From contig CAYTCI010000010.1 of assembly GCA_964436305.1 (NCBI GenBank), positions 9,253 through 73,252 of the forward strand: 64,000 bases of DNA. Direction: 5' to 3'. How positions within the stretch are numbered: position 1 is the first letter of the stretch; each line of letters opens with the position of its first letter. The notes under the pieces are model-generated. The model worked only from the letters and a program-made list of their open reading frames with translations, made no database searches and was not told the DNA's origin. The stretch is from JAKPUX01 sp964436305. GTDB lineage: Bacteria > Zhuqueibacterota > Zhuqueibacteria > Residuimicrobiales > Residuimicrobiaceae. Positions 53,293-62,200 of this stretch are shown piece after piece. Both the position numbers and the translations under genes were made by a program.

Positions 53293-55584
53293 TCATTTGA
53301 GCAGCATCATGCTCCTGGTAGCCGAGGAGCGCTCGGTGACCAGACGGTAGAGATAGACGCCGCTGGGCCGATCGCCTGCATTCCACTGTGCCCGGTGGAG
53401 GCCGGCGGGCAGCAGGCCGTCGATCAGGGTCGCCACTTCTTCACCCAGCATATTGTAGACCTTGAGGGTGATCCGCTGTGCGGCCGGGAGACTGAAATCG
53501 ATGGTCGTGACCGGATTGAAGGGATTGGGCCAGTTCTGTGCCAGAGAGAAGCCTTCGGGCTGGACGCTCTGCTCGCCGCAATTCACACCGGTGGTTACCG
53601 GCCACCAGCGATCGTCACCGAGATAGATCGGCGCCCCGTCGGCATCGAAGAGGACAGCCGGCGAATCCAGGGCGTAGTGAAAGTCGCCATTTTGCGGATC
53701 GGCGAAGTGGGGATCCATCGGCTCAGCGACATTGATGAGCTGGAAATCGGTCGCGCCGCTGCTGAGATCGATGCCGCGGGTGTTGAAATAGAGAAAATTC
53801 TCTATTCTGGAGTGGGTGCCATACATCTTGGCCGGGGCAAAGCCGGTTTCGAGTGCGGGCAGGATCACCAGGCAGTTGGTGAGCACCGAGTAATCGATGT
53901 AATGGGCGATGAGGTTGTAGCTGCCGCAGTCGTAGGCCGTGATTTTGTTGAAAGTGACCTCGGGATCCTTGGTATCCATTTTGGAGTCGTTGGCATCGAT
54001 GTAAATGGCCTCGGCGTTGATATCCCAGAAGGTACAGTTGTCGGCCTTGAAGACATTGACCGAACCGGTGGGGGTGAGAGGGGATTTGAAGCTGATGCCC
54101 ATCTTGACGATATGGGCAAAATAGCAATTCTTGACCAGGACGCTGTCCACCACTGCGGAGGGATCGCCGTAGAGGCCATAGCCGGTTGAGCCGGTGGCAT
54201 TGCCGAAGTTGAGCAGATCGCTTTCAAGGAGGGCAAGATTATAGCCGGTGGTTTGGGCTTTGCTGACGATGCCATTGGTTGTGGGCACACCGCCGAGGGC
54301 GCCATCGAGGACGACGCCTTTCAGGGTCAGGCTGGCGGAGACCTCGATCATGGCATCGGTGGCATCGGAGCTGATGACCGGTTTTTGTACCAGCTCGTCC
54401 GCGGCCTTGATGGTGAGCTTTTTGTCGACGATCAGCTTGGCTGATTCATGGTAGACACCGCCGTTGCTGGTGAGGATCAGGGTCTGGCCGTCGACGGCCG
54501 CCGCCAGGGCGGCAGAGAGGACGTTCTCACCCGCGGCGAGGTAGACCGTGTCCGGGATCACTTTGGCCAGCCAGCGATCATCGCCCAGGTGAATGGTTGC
54601 ACCCTCTCCGTCCACCAGCATCGCCGGTGAGGTCTCCGGAAAGGAAAAGTCACCATTGGCCGGATCCTTGAGCAAGGGGTCTTCCTGGGGCACGACATTG
54701 ACGAGCTGGAAATCGGTGGCGCCGTAGCTGAGATCGATGTCACGGGTATTGAAGTAGAGGAAGTTCTCGACCCGCGAATGGGTGCCGTAGACCTTGGACG
54801 GGGCATAGCTGGTATTGAGTTCGGGGAGGACGACCAGGGAGTTGGTGAGCACGGAGTAGTCGATGTAATGGGCGATGAGGTTGTAGCTGCCGCAGTCGTA
54901 GACCGTGAGCTTGTTGAAGGTGACCTGGGGGTCCTTGGTCTCCATCTTGGAATCGAAGGCATCGATGTAGATGGCTTCGGAGTTCATCTCCCAGAAGGTG
55001 CAGTTGTCGGCGGTGAAGACATTGACCGAGCCGGTGGCGGTGAGGGGATCGTTGAAGCTGATGCCCATATCGAGGATGTGGGCGAAGTAGCAATTCTGGA
55101 CGAGGACGGTATCGACGACCGAGCTGGGGACACCGAAAATGCCGAAACCTTTGGAATGGTCGGCGTTGTCCATGTTGATGAACTCGCTGTTCAGGACGGT
55201 CAGATCGTAGCCGGTGGTGTTGGCTTTATTGGTGATGCCGATGGCGGTCGGGGCTGCGCCCTGAGCGCCGTCGAGGATGACGCCAGCGAGCGTGAAATCC
55301 GCCGCGAATTCGATCATGGCGTCGGCGGCGTCAGAGACCAGTAGCGGCTTTTGCGCGAGGCCACTGGCTGCGCGGAGGGTGAGGGGTTTATCGATGACCA
55401 GTTTGGCGGTTTCGGTGTAGAGGCCGCCCGCGGTCGTCAGCTCGATGATGTCGCCTGCGGACGCACTGGCACAGGCGGCAGTGAGACCATCAGTACCGGC
55501 CGGCACCTGGATAATCGTTTGGGCGGAGAGGGCGGAGAAGAGCAGAAACAGCAGTAGCGGTAATAGCAGGGCACTTTTTTTCAT
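53293..55584 (-). CDS. Secreted double beta-helix protein with sorting domain
   Basis: 763 residues from the ATG at 55584. Signal peptide, then two successive right-handed beta-helix modules (about residues 22-350 and 351-690) that are clearly copies of one another: both contain CFAHI-type turns such as NCYFAHI, DNCTFW, EAIYIDA, YDCGSYNLIAHYIDYSVLTN and ENFLYFNTR, and both end LGDDRW. The last ~75 residues are a sorting domain (NWPNPFNPVTT to MMLLK). The fold is that of pectate-lyase-like surface proteins, but no catalytic residues stand out. The function is probably glycan or mineral binding at the surface; this is inference. Confidence 0.82.
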   Translation of the reverse strand: MKKSALLLPLLLFLLFSALSAQTIIQVPAGTDGLTAACASASAGDIIELTTAGGLYTETAKLVIDKPLTLRAASGLAQKPLLVSDAADAMIEFAADFTLAGVILDGAQGAAPTAIGITNKANTTGYDLTVLNSEFINMDNADHSKGFGIFGVPSSVVDTVLVQNCYFAHILDMGISFNDPLTATGSVNVFTADNCTFWEMNSEAIYIDAFDSKMETKDPQVTFNKLTVYDCGSYNLIAHYIDYSVLTNSLVVLPELNTSYAPSKVYGTHSRVENFLYFNTRDIDLSYGATDFQLVNVVPQEDPLLKDPANGDFSFPETSPAMLVDGEGATIHLGDDRWLAKVIPDTVYLAAGENVLSAALAAAVDGQTLILTSNGGVYHESAKLIVDKKLTIKAADELVQKPVISSDATDAMIEVSASLTLKGVVLDGALGGVPTTNGIVSKAQTTGYNLALLESDLLNFGNATGSTGYGLYGDPSAVVDSVLVKNCYFAHIVKMGISFKSPLTPTGSVNVFKADNCTFWDINAEAIYIDANDSKMDTKDPEVTFNKITAYDCGSYNLIAHYIDYSVLTNCLVILPALETGFAPAKMYGTHSRIENFLYFNTRGIDLSSGATDFQLINVAEPMDPHFADPQNGDFHYALDSPAVLFDADGAPIYLGDDRWWPVTTGVNCGEQSVQPEGFSLAQNWPNPFNPVTTIDFSLPAAQRITLKVYNMLGEEVATLIDGLLPAGLHRAQWNAGDRPSGVYLYRLVTERSSATRSMMLLK
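53665..54545 (-). repeat. Beta-helix cassette, copy C
   Basis: About 880 bases encoding the second module of the double beta-helix protein. It is related to copies A and B along its full length but more diverged than they are from each other. Edges are approximate. Confidence 0.75.
54640..55510 (-). repeat. Beta-helix cassette, copy B
   Basis: First module of the double beta-helix protein. Over 54700-54980 it is nearly identical in DNA to 57260-57540 in the next gene, with several runs of more than 30 matching bases. Edges are approximate. Confidence 0.85.
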
Positions 55585-55644
55585 GACAGGCCTCACGGGT
55601 AAAGGGTTTCTGATCCAGACAGCATTGATTCAGGATGGACCCGA

Positions 55645-55680
55645 GTTCAGGACGCCTGAGATCCTTCAGACGTCCCGAAC
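55645..55680 (-). terminator. Hairpin after the beta-helix metallophosphatase gene
   Basis: 15-base-pair stem (55645-55659 with 55666-55680), 6-base loop. The two mismatches on the + strand become G-U pairs in the minus-strand RNA. No U-tract. Confidence 0.5.
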
Positions 55681-55706
55681 GTCGCTGTCCATGGCTGGAA
55701 AACGTG

Positions 55707-58700
55707 CTACTTGAGGAAAACCATTTTTCGCACCTGATCGAAGGAACCGGACTGCAGGCGGTAATAGTAGAGCCCGCTGGGCAGCGATGCCGCGTCAACG
55801 AGGACTTCATAACGCCCCGCCTCTTTCATCCCTTCGGCCAGGTTCATCACCTCACGCCCGAGCAGGTCATAGATTTTGAGCGCGACCTTGCCGGCCACCG
55901 GCAGAGTATAGGAGATTTTGGTCGCGGGATTGAAGGGATTGGGATAGTTCTGCGACAACTGATAGCTTGCCGGCAGGCCGTCCGGATCAGACTGCATCCC
56001 GGTATTGATCGGGCGATCGTAGCGGGTCCCCTTGGCATCAAGGGTCAGACTGTCGATAATGACCCCGTCCAGGTTGATGCTCTCGAAGTGCATCCGGTCG
56101 CCATCCACGCCAAACTTGACATAATTGACTGTCGATTTGGTTTTGCCGACCCACCAGCCGGATTGCTCCGAATAGGTTGCCGCACCGAAACTGCCGACCA
56201 GCATCTGCAGCCGGCCCTGGCCGGGGGCGCTGCCGTATTCAGCCACCGCCGAGGAATCCGAGACATTCAGGTTGATCGGTTTGGAACGGGTGTAGGTGTG
56301 ATCATGTCCGTTGAGTACGACGTCGACGCCGTAATCATCAAAGGTCTTCCACCAGTAGGGGATCGCCGAGTCCATCTCGCCGGCATGTCCGCCGCTGGTG
56401 AAAAAGGGTGCATGAAAATAGACCACCGTCCAGGTGGCGGTATTCTTGGCCAGCAGCGACTTGAGCCAGGTCCACTGCGTCGATAGGGAGGCCTCCGATA
56501 AGAGGCAGATGAAGAGGGTGTTCCCCTGCCGGAAGGAGTACCATTTTTCATTGCCCGGCAGCACGAGCTGGTTCATGACCGCATTACCCGATTCGGTGTC
56601 GTAATAGAGGTGATTGCCATGGGTGTAATAGGTCAGGGTGTTCTCGAGATAATCCCGGCCCCAGGTGTAATACTTTTCCCATAGCCCGGGATAGAGTGAG
56701 TTATCGATAATGTCGCCGACGTTGATGTAGAAATCAGCCTTTTCGGCAGCTGCCATCGAGGAGATCTTTTGGAAGGCTTCGGTGCCCGCCTGGCAGTCGG
56801 CGCCGACGATGAAGGTGAATTTTGTCGCGGCGGTATCGCGTGCGGTCGTGAAGGTCTTGCGTTTTCCCCATAGTTCATTGAATTTGAAAGAGTAATAGAT
56901 CGTGGACTGCGGTTTGAGCGTCGGAAAGGTGTAGTCAAAGAGGTATTCAGGCCGGTCACCCAGCTGATAGTTGTTATGGCGCACGCCCGGAAAGACGCCT
57001 TGCTCGTAGGCCTCGGTGTAGCCCCAGCGGATGGCATCATCGATATTGTAGTTTTTCCAGGTGACGGTCAGGTCCTTCAGGCCGTTGCGTTTGGTGCCCC
57101 AATGGATGTTGGTGGGCGGGTCGATCTTCGGCCACCAGCGCTCATCGCCGAGGCGCAAAAAGTCGCCATCCTCGAGGAAGAGGACCGCCGGAGAGTGCAC
57201 GGAATAGGACAAGTCGCCGTTGGCCGGATCCTTGAGCAAGGGATCGGCATCGGGCACGACATTGACGAGTTGGAAATCGGTGGCACCATAGCTGAGATCG
57301 ATGCTGCGGGTATTGAAGTAGAGGAAGTTCTCGACCCGCGAGTGGGTGCCGTAAATCTTGGTCGGGGCATAGCTGGTGTTGAGTTCCGGCAGGACGACCA
57401 GCGAATTGGTGAGCACCGAATAGTCGATGTAATGGGCGATGAGGTTGTAGCTGCCGCAGTCGTAGACCGTGACCTTGTTGATGGTGACCTGGGGGTCCTT
57501 GGTCTCCATCTTGGAATCGAAGGCATCGATATAGATCGCTTCGGAGTTCATATCCAGGAAGGTACAGTTGTCGACGGAAAAGACATTGACCGAGCCGGTG
57601 GCGGTGAGGGGGTCGTTGAAGCTGATGCCCATATCAAGAATGTGGGCAAAGGTGCAGTTTTGAATGAGGACCGAATCGACAACCGAGCTGGGGACGCCGA
57701 AGATGCCGAAACCGGTGGTTTGGCCCTGGTTGACAAAGTTGAGAAAATCGGTATCTGTCACCTTGAGGTTATAGCCCGTGGTGTTCGGGCTGTTGGTGAT
57801 GCCGATGGCGGTCGAGTCACCGCCCTGCGCGCCGTCGAGGATGACGCCATCGAGGGTGAAATCCGCGGCGAACTCGAACAGGGCATCGGCGGCGCCCGAG
57901 GTCAGCAGCGGGCGCTGCTTGAGGCCGTCGGCGGCACGGATGGTGAGTGCTTTGTCGATCACCATTTTGTGGGTATTGTCATAGCGACCGCCGTCGGAAA
58001 CCAGCATGATGGTCTGGCCGGCAACGGACGCGGTCAAGGCATTGGCCAGGGTATTTTCGCCGGCAAAGACGAAGAGGTACTCTGAATTGTTCTCCGGCCA
58101 CCAGCGGGGATCGCCCAGGCTTTTGCCGTCATCCCCGGCGCCGATCGCCGGTGAGCCGGTCATCAGGGTGAAATTGCCGCTGACGGCGCTGGCGTAAAGC
58201 GGATCGACCCCGGCCTGGATGGCAACCAGCTGGCTGTCCGCCGCACCGGCCTCGAGGGTGACCTGATCCTGGCCAAAATAGAGGAGATTGCTGATGCGGG
58301 AATTCGGGCCGTCGATAATCGCTGCCGTGCCCGGCGAGCTCCCGGAGTTGGTGATGATCGAATTCTTGATGATCGCGCCGTCGATGTCGCGCGGGTAGAT
58401 GTTGCCATTGGCGGCGTCATGGATGGTCACATGATCGACGAAGAAGGTAGCCTGTGGCACGGCATCGATGGCCGTCGACTGGAAATAGAGGGCATAACCG
58501 CCGATGTTCCAGAAGGTTGAATTGGTGCAGATGAAATGACGGACCTGCCCCGGCGCGATCGTGCCGCCGCTGAACTGCAGGGCTTGTTTGGTGAGGTGCG
58601 AAAAGCTGCAGCCATCGACCAGAAGGGTATCGAGCTGATTGGAATCCTCGCCATAGATCGCATAGTCGAAATTGACGAAATCGCAATCTCGGAGCTTGAG

Positions 58701-59102
58701 ATTGTAGCCAAGCTGCAAGGCATACCACTCGGGTTCGGCACCGCGGATGCCGACCTCGCGGACGCCGCCGGCGATGGTGCCGTCGATCAAAAGACCTTCA
58801 AGGGTGGCGCTGTCGGCCGTCTGCAGCAGGGCCCAGCCGCCGGAAGCCGTCCAGCGGGGCTTGTTTTTCAGACCGGCTGCAGCCCGGATGGTGATGGGCT
58901 TGCCTTTGGTGATCACCAGATCGTTTCCCTCGATGTACTCGCCACCATCGGTGATCAGCTCGATGATATCGCCGGGAGCCGCCGATTCGTAAGCGGTGGA
59001 GATGGCATCCGATCCGGCTTCGACCTGGTGGACAGTCTGGGCGGAAAGGGAGGAGAGGAGAAGAAGTAAAACCCCAAACAGGATGAGATACAGTTTGTTC
59101 AT
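55707..59102 (-). CDS. Secreted beta-helix and calcineurin-like phosphoesterase protein with sorting domain
   Basis: 1131 residues. Signal peptide; beta-helix module 1 (~22-340); beta-helix module 2 (~345-640, cassette copy A); an Fn3-like purple-acid-phosphatase N domain (~650-745, YSFKFNELWGKRKTF); a metallophosphatase domain (~760-960) with metal ligands in VGADCQAG, Asp797 (VGDIIDN), THGNHLYY, YFHAPFF and His933/His935 (GHDHTYTRS); and a sorting domain (NYPNPFNPATK to MVFLK). It should hydrolyse phosphomonoesters or diesters at the cell surface. It has the same design as the 1487-residue protein upstream but is separated from it by a hairpin. Confidence 0.87.
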   Translation of the reverse strand: MNKLYLILFGVLLLLLSSLSAQTVHQVEAGSDAISTAYESAAPGDIIELITDGGEYIEGNDLVITKGKPITIRAAAGLKNKPRWTASGGWALLQTADSATLEGLLIDGTIAGGVREVGIRGAEPEWYALQLGYNLKLRDCDFVNFDYAIYGEDSNQLDTLLVDGCSFSHLTKQALQFSGGTIAPGQVRHFICTNSTFWNIGGYALYFQSTAIDAVPQATFFVDHVTIHDAANGNIYPRDIDGAIIKNSIITNSGSSPGTAAIIDGPNSRISNLLYFGQDQVTLEAGAADSQLVAIQAGVDPLYASAVSGNFTLMTGSPAIGAGDDGKSLGDPRWWPENNSEYLFVFAGENTLANALTASVAGQTIMLVSDGGRYDNTHKMVIDKALTIRAADGLKQRPLLTSGAADALFEFAADFTLDGVILDGAQGGDSTAIGITNSPNTTGYNLKVTDTDFLNFVNQGQTTGFGIFGVPSSVVDSVLIQNCTFAHILDMGISFNDPLTATGSVNVFSVDNCTFLDMNSEAIYIDAFDSKMETKDPQVTINKVTVYDCGSYNLIAHYIDYSVLTNSLVVLPELNTSYAPTKIYGTHSRVENFLYFNTRSIDLSYGATDFQLVNVVPDADPLLKDPANGDLSYSVHSPAVLFLEDGDFLRLGDERWWPKIDPPTNIHWGTKRNGLKDLTVTWKNYNIDDAIRWGYTEAYEQGVFPGVRHNNYQLGDRPEYLFDYTFPTLKPQSTIYYSFKFNELWGKRKTFTTARDTAATKFTFIVGADCQAGTEAFQKISSMAAAEKADFYINVGDIIDNSLYPGLWEKYYTWGRDYLENTLTYYTHGNHLYYDTESGNAVMNQLVLPGNEKWYSFRQGNTLFICLLSEASLSTQWTWLKSLLAKNTATWTVVYFHAPFFTSGGHAGEMDSAIPYWWKTFDDYGVDVVLNGHDHTYTRSKPINLNVSDSSAVAEYGSAPGQGRLQMLVGSFGAATYSEQSGWWVGKTKSTVNYVKFGVDGDRMHFESINLDGVIIDSLTLDAKGTRYDRPINTGMQSDPDGLPASYQLSQNYPNPFNPATKISYTLPVAGKVALKIYDLLGREVMNLAEGMKEAGRYEVLVDAASLPSGLYYYRLQSGSFDQVRKMVFLK
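57205..58080 (-). repeat. Beta-helix cassette, copy A
   Basis: Second module of the 1131-residue protein; the close DNA match to copy B (54640-55510) points to recent duplication or gene conversion. Edges are approximate. Confidence 0.85.
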
Positions 59103-59154
59103 GAGCAGCCTCTGGGTTAGGATGAATCCGACCGGTTAACGGCCTTCCGGATCA

Positions 59155-59187
59155 CCCTCCCGGCGTACGGCTTTTTTGCCGGGAGGG
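59155..59187 (-). terminator. Hairpin after the 1487-residue protein gene
   Basis: 10-base-pair stem (59155-59164 with 59178-59187) and 13-base loop, 13 bases after the stop codon; no U-tract after it on the minus strand. Confidence 0.45.
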
Positions 59188-59200
59188 CTGCAAAAAGGCC

Positions 59201-62200
59201 TTACTTTAAAAGCACCATTTTGCGGAGTGAGGTGAACTCACCCGCCTGGATTTTGTAGAAATAGACACCGCCGGACCAGGAGGCACCATTGACGTCGAGG
59301 GCATGGTAGCCCGCCTGCATCTTGCGATCGACCAGCACCGCCATCTCCTGCCCGAGGGCATTGTAGACCACGATCCGGACGTGGCTTTCTTTCGGCAGGG
59401 CATAGGTCAGGGTGGTCTGCGGATTAAAGGGATTGGGATAATTCTGCTTCAACTCAAAACGAACGGGCAGGGGATTGCCCTTGCTCTCTTCGATTCCGGT
59501 TGGCAGGGTATAGAGCCAGACCGAAGCCGCGCCGAGCGGCGAGTAATTGGGCACCTCGTCGTAGGCGAAGGCGGCGTAGTAATTATTCTGGAAGAGCATG
59601 GCGGTCGAATCGATGCAGGTTTCGGCCGGGCCCTGATAGACCACATCGCCGTCGCTGATGCCCGTCGGGAAACGGTCGGTCCGGCGCAGCACGATCACGC
59701 CCTGGAAATCGGGCGCCGGGGAGATTTCACCGGTGAGTTTGATGTCATCGATCTCGGCAAAGCCGCTGCCGGCGTTGGAGGAGGGGATGATAAAGTCGAA
59801 ACGGGCCATGTTTTCGAGATCAAAGGTGCGATCGGTGTTGGCGTGCCAGGTAAACGCCGAGAAGAGGCGCAGATCGAGGACCGCATGTTTCCATTCCCGG
59901 GAAGAGAGATTCAGGGATTCGGAATACCACCAGTCATCGTTCTTGCCGTTGCGATCGTTGTCCTGCTCGACTACCAGGCGCAGGGCCCGGTCCGAGCCAT
60001 CGCCGCGGTACCAGAAATCGAGATAGGGTGTGGAACTGATATTGGGGAATCCGGGGACCGCGAGCATTCCGCCGTACTGGTCCCAGGCGACGGTGATATT
60101 GTAATTGATACGCAGGGCACTGCCATGGCCTTCGGGACCGGCGACGATTTCGAGGGAACCGGTGGCGGTGCCGTCATTCTCGCCGACGAAGCCGTCAATG
60201 CCACTCTCAAAGGAGGCCAACGGCGCCTCCACATGCAGGGGATCGGTCGGATTCTGCCAGGAGAGCTGCAACTGGGTGCGGCTGAGCAGCGTCCCGGTCA
60301 GCGAGGTGACCGCCGGCGGGGCGATGACATCAGCGATGACGTTGATCTTGCCGCGGGAGAAGCGTTTGACCGGTGGATTCTGGGTGTCGCGGATCACCGC
60401 ATAGATGTAGTAGACTCCGGGGGTGATGTGTGAGACATCCCAGTCGAAGTAGTTCAGGGAATCATCCTCACTGATGTTCTCGGCGATCAGTTCGCCCGGA
60501 CTGTTGAGGTCCGCGGTATAATAGAGGTTGATGCTGGCGTTATCGTCGGGATCCGAATCCACCCAGCGGAGGCGATAGAGGTCGCTGCTGCTGTCCTCGA
60601 TGCCGTCGGGTTCGGAGAGGTAGATGGTCGGCGGCGGGGTGCTGCTGGTGGTGAAGGTCGCCGAATAAAAGATCACACCGGCGGTATCGCGCGCCGCCAG
60701 GGTGACCAGATCACCGTTATCGCTGACATCGACGGTCGAAAAGCCCGGCCGTTTGGAATAGAACAGGCTGTAGGGTTTATCGACCAGATTGAGGTCGGTG
60801 TCGTAGAGGCTGAGGTTGGCACAGCCGGGGCGGACATAGTTGACGCCGGCCTTGTAGAGGTGCTCAAAACTGTGATCGTCGCCGGCGAAGGCGATGATGC
60901 GTTTGCCCAGCGCGGCATATTTTTCATACAGGGGCAGCAGGTTCTCTTTTTCCGTCGCTGACCACTGGCCGTGGTAGGCGGTGGAGAGCACATTGGTGTG
61001 GGCGTAGATAAAGATCCACTTGGTGTCGGCGTTCTTGATCTCCTCTTCCAGCCAGGCCAGTTGCAGCGAACCGGCGAGGTAGGAGGGGCTGTAGTCGTCA
61101 CCATTGCTGTTGATGGCGATGATCTTGACGTCGCCGTACTCCATGCTGTAATAGGCCTCGGGGGTCTCGCCGTTCTCGGGATGGGTCGGCAGGGAGAAAT
61201 AGTCATAATAGACCGAGGGGCCGAAGGCGGTTTCGTGGTTGCCGACCGAGCTGATCACGGTGATATTGTCGAGCAAAGGTTTGCCCGGGGTGTAAAAGCC
61301 GCCGTTCCACTCGTCGCGCACGCTGCCGTCATTGACAAAATCGCCGATAAAGACCGTCAGATCGACCGAGTCCTGCGGCGCCCGTTTGGCAATCCCTTGC
61401 CAGAGGCCGTAGTGGTTCTCGTGGATATCACTGAGCGTCATGATCCGGAAGGGCGTACCGCGTTCCGGTGCGGTCCTGGCCTTGTTGATATCCACGCCGA
61501 CGTCCGTACCGTTGCCGACGCGATAGTAGTAGGTGGTGAAGGGCTGCAGGCCGGTCAGGGTGACCTCGTGCATGATGCCTTCACCGGCGATGAGCCAGCC
61601 CTCCGGGCCGGTCACGCTGCTACCCAGCTCCGGGGTGAGGCCGTATTCGACGATCGACGCAGGCGGATCGTTTTCCATGGTTTCCCAGACAATGCGCACC
61701 GAAGAGGTGGTCGGCGACATGCTGGCGGGCGCCTTGACCAGCTGCAGTTCATTGGATTTCTGGGTGGAGACGCCCCAGCGGGGGTCGCCGATGGTCGAGC
61801 CGTCATCGCCAAAGCCGATGGCCGGTGAGTTGGCGTAGAGCATGAACTGGCCCGCCTCCGCATCGACAAAAAGGGGATCGACGGCGAGGAGGTTCTCGCT
61901 CTTGCCCGTATGCAGGTTGATCTTGAGATTGAAATAGATGGAATTCTTGGCCAGTGAGTGGTCGCCATAGAGATAAAAGGCTGTGCCCTTGACCGTTGAG
62001 GCGGCGGCGATGGTGTTCTTGATCAGCGCGTTGTCGATGTAGTGGGCCAGGAGGCCATAGGAATCGAAGGCGTCATAAAAGGTGCAGTGATCGATGAGGT
62101 AGACCGGGCCGGGGGTGGCCAGGTTACCGTCGTGATCGCGGATATAGATGGCGTCATCGCCGATTTTGGCCATGGTCGAGTTGACCATGTGAAAATACTT

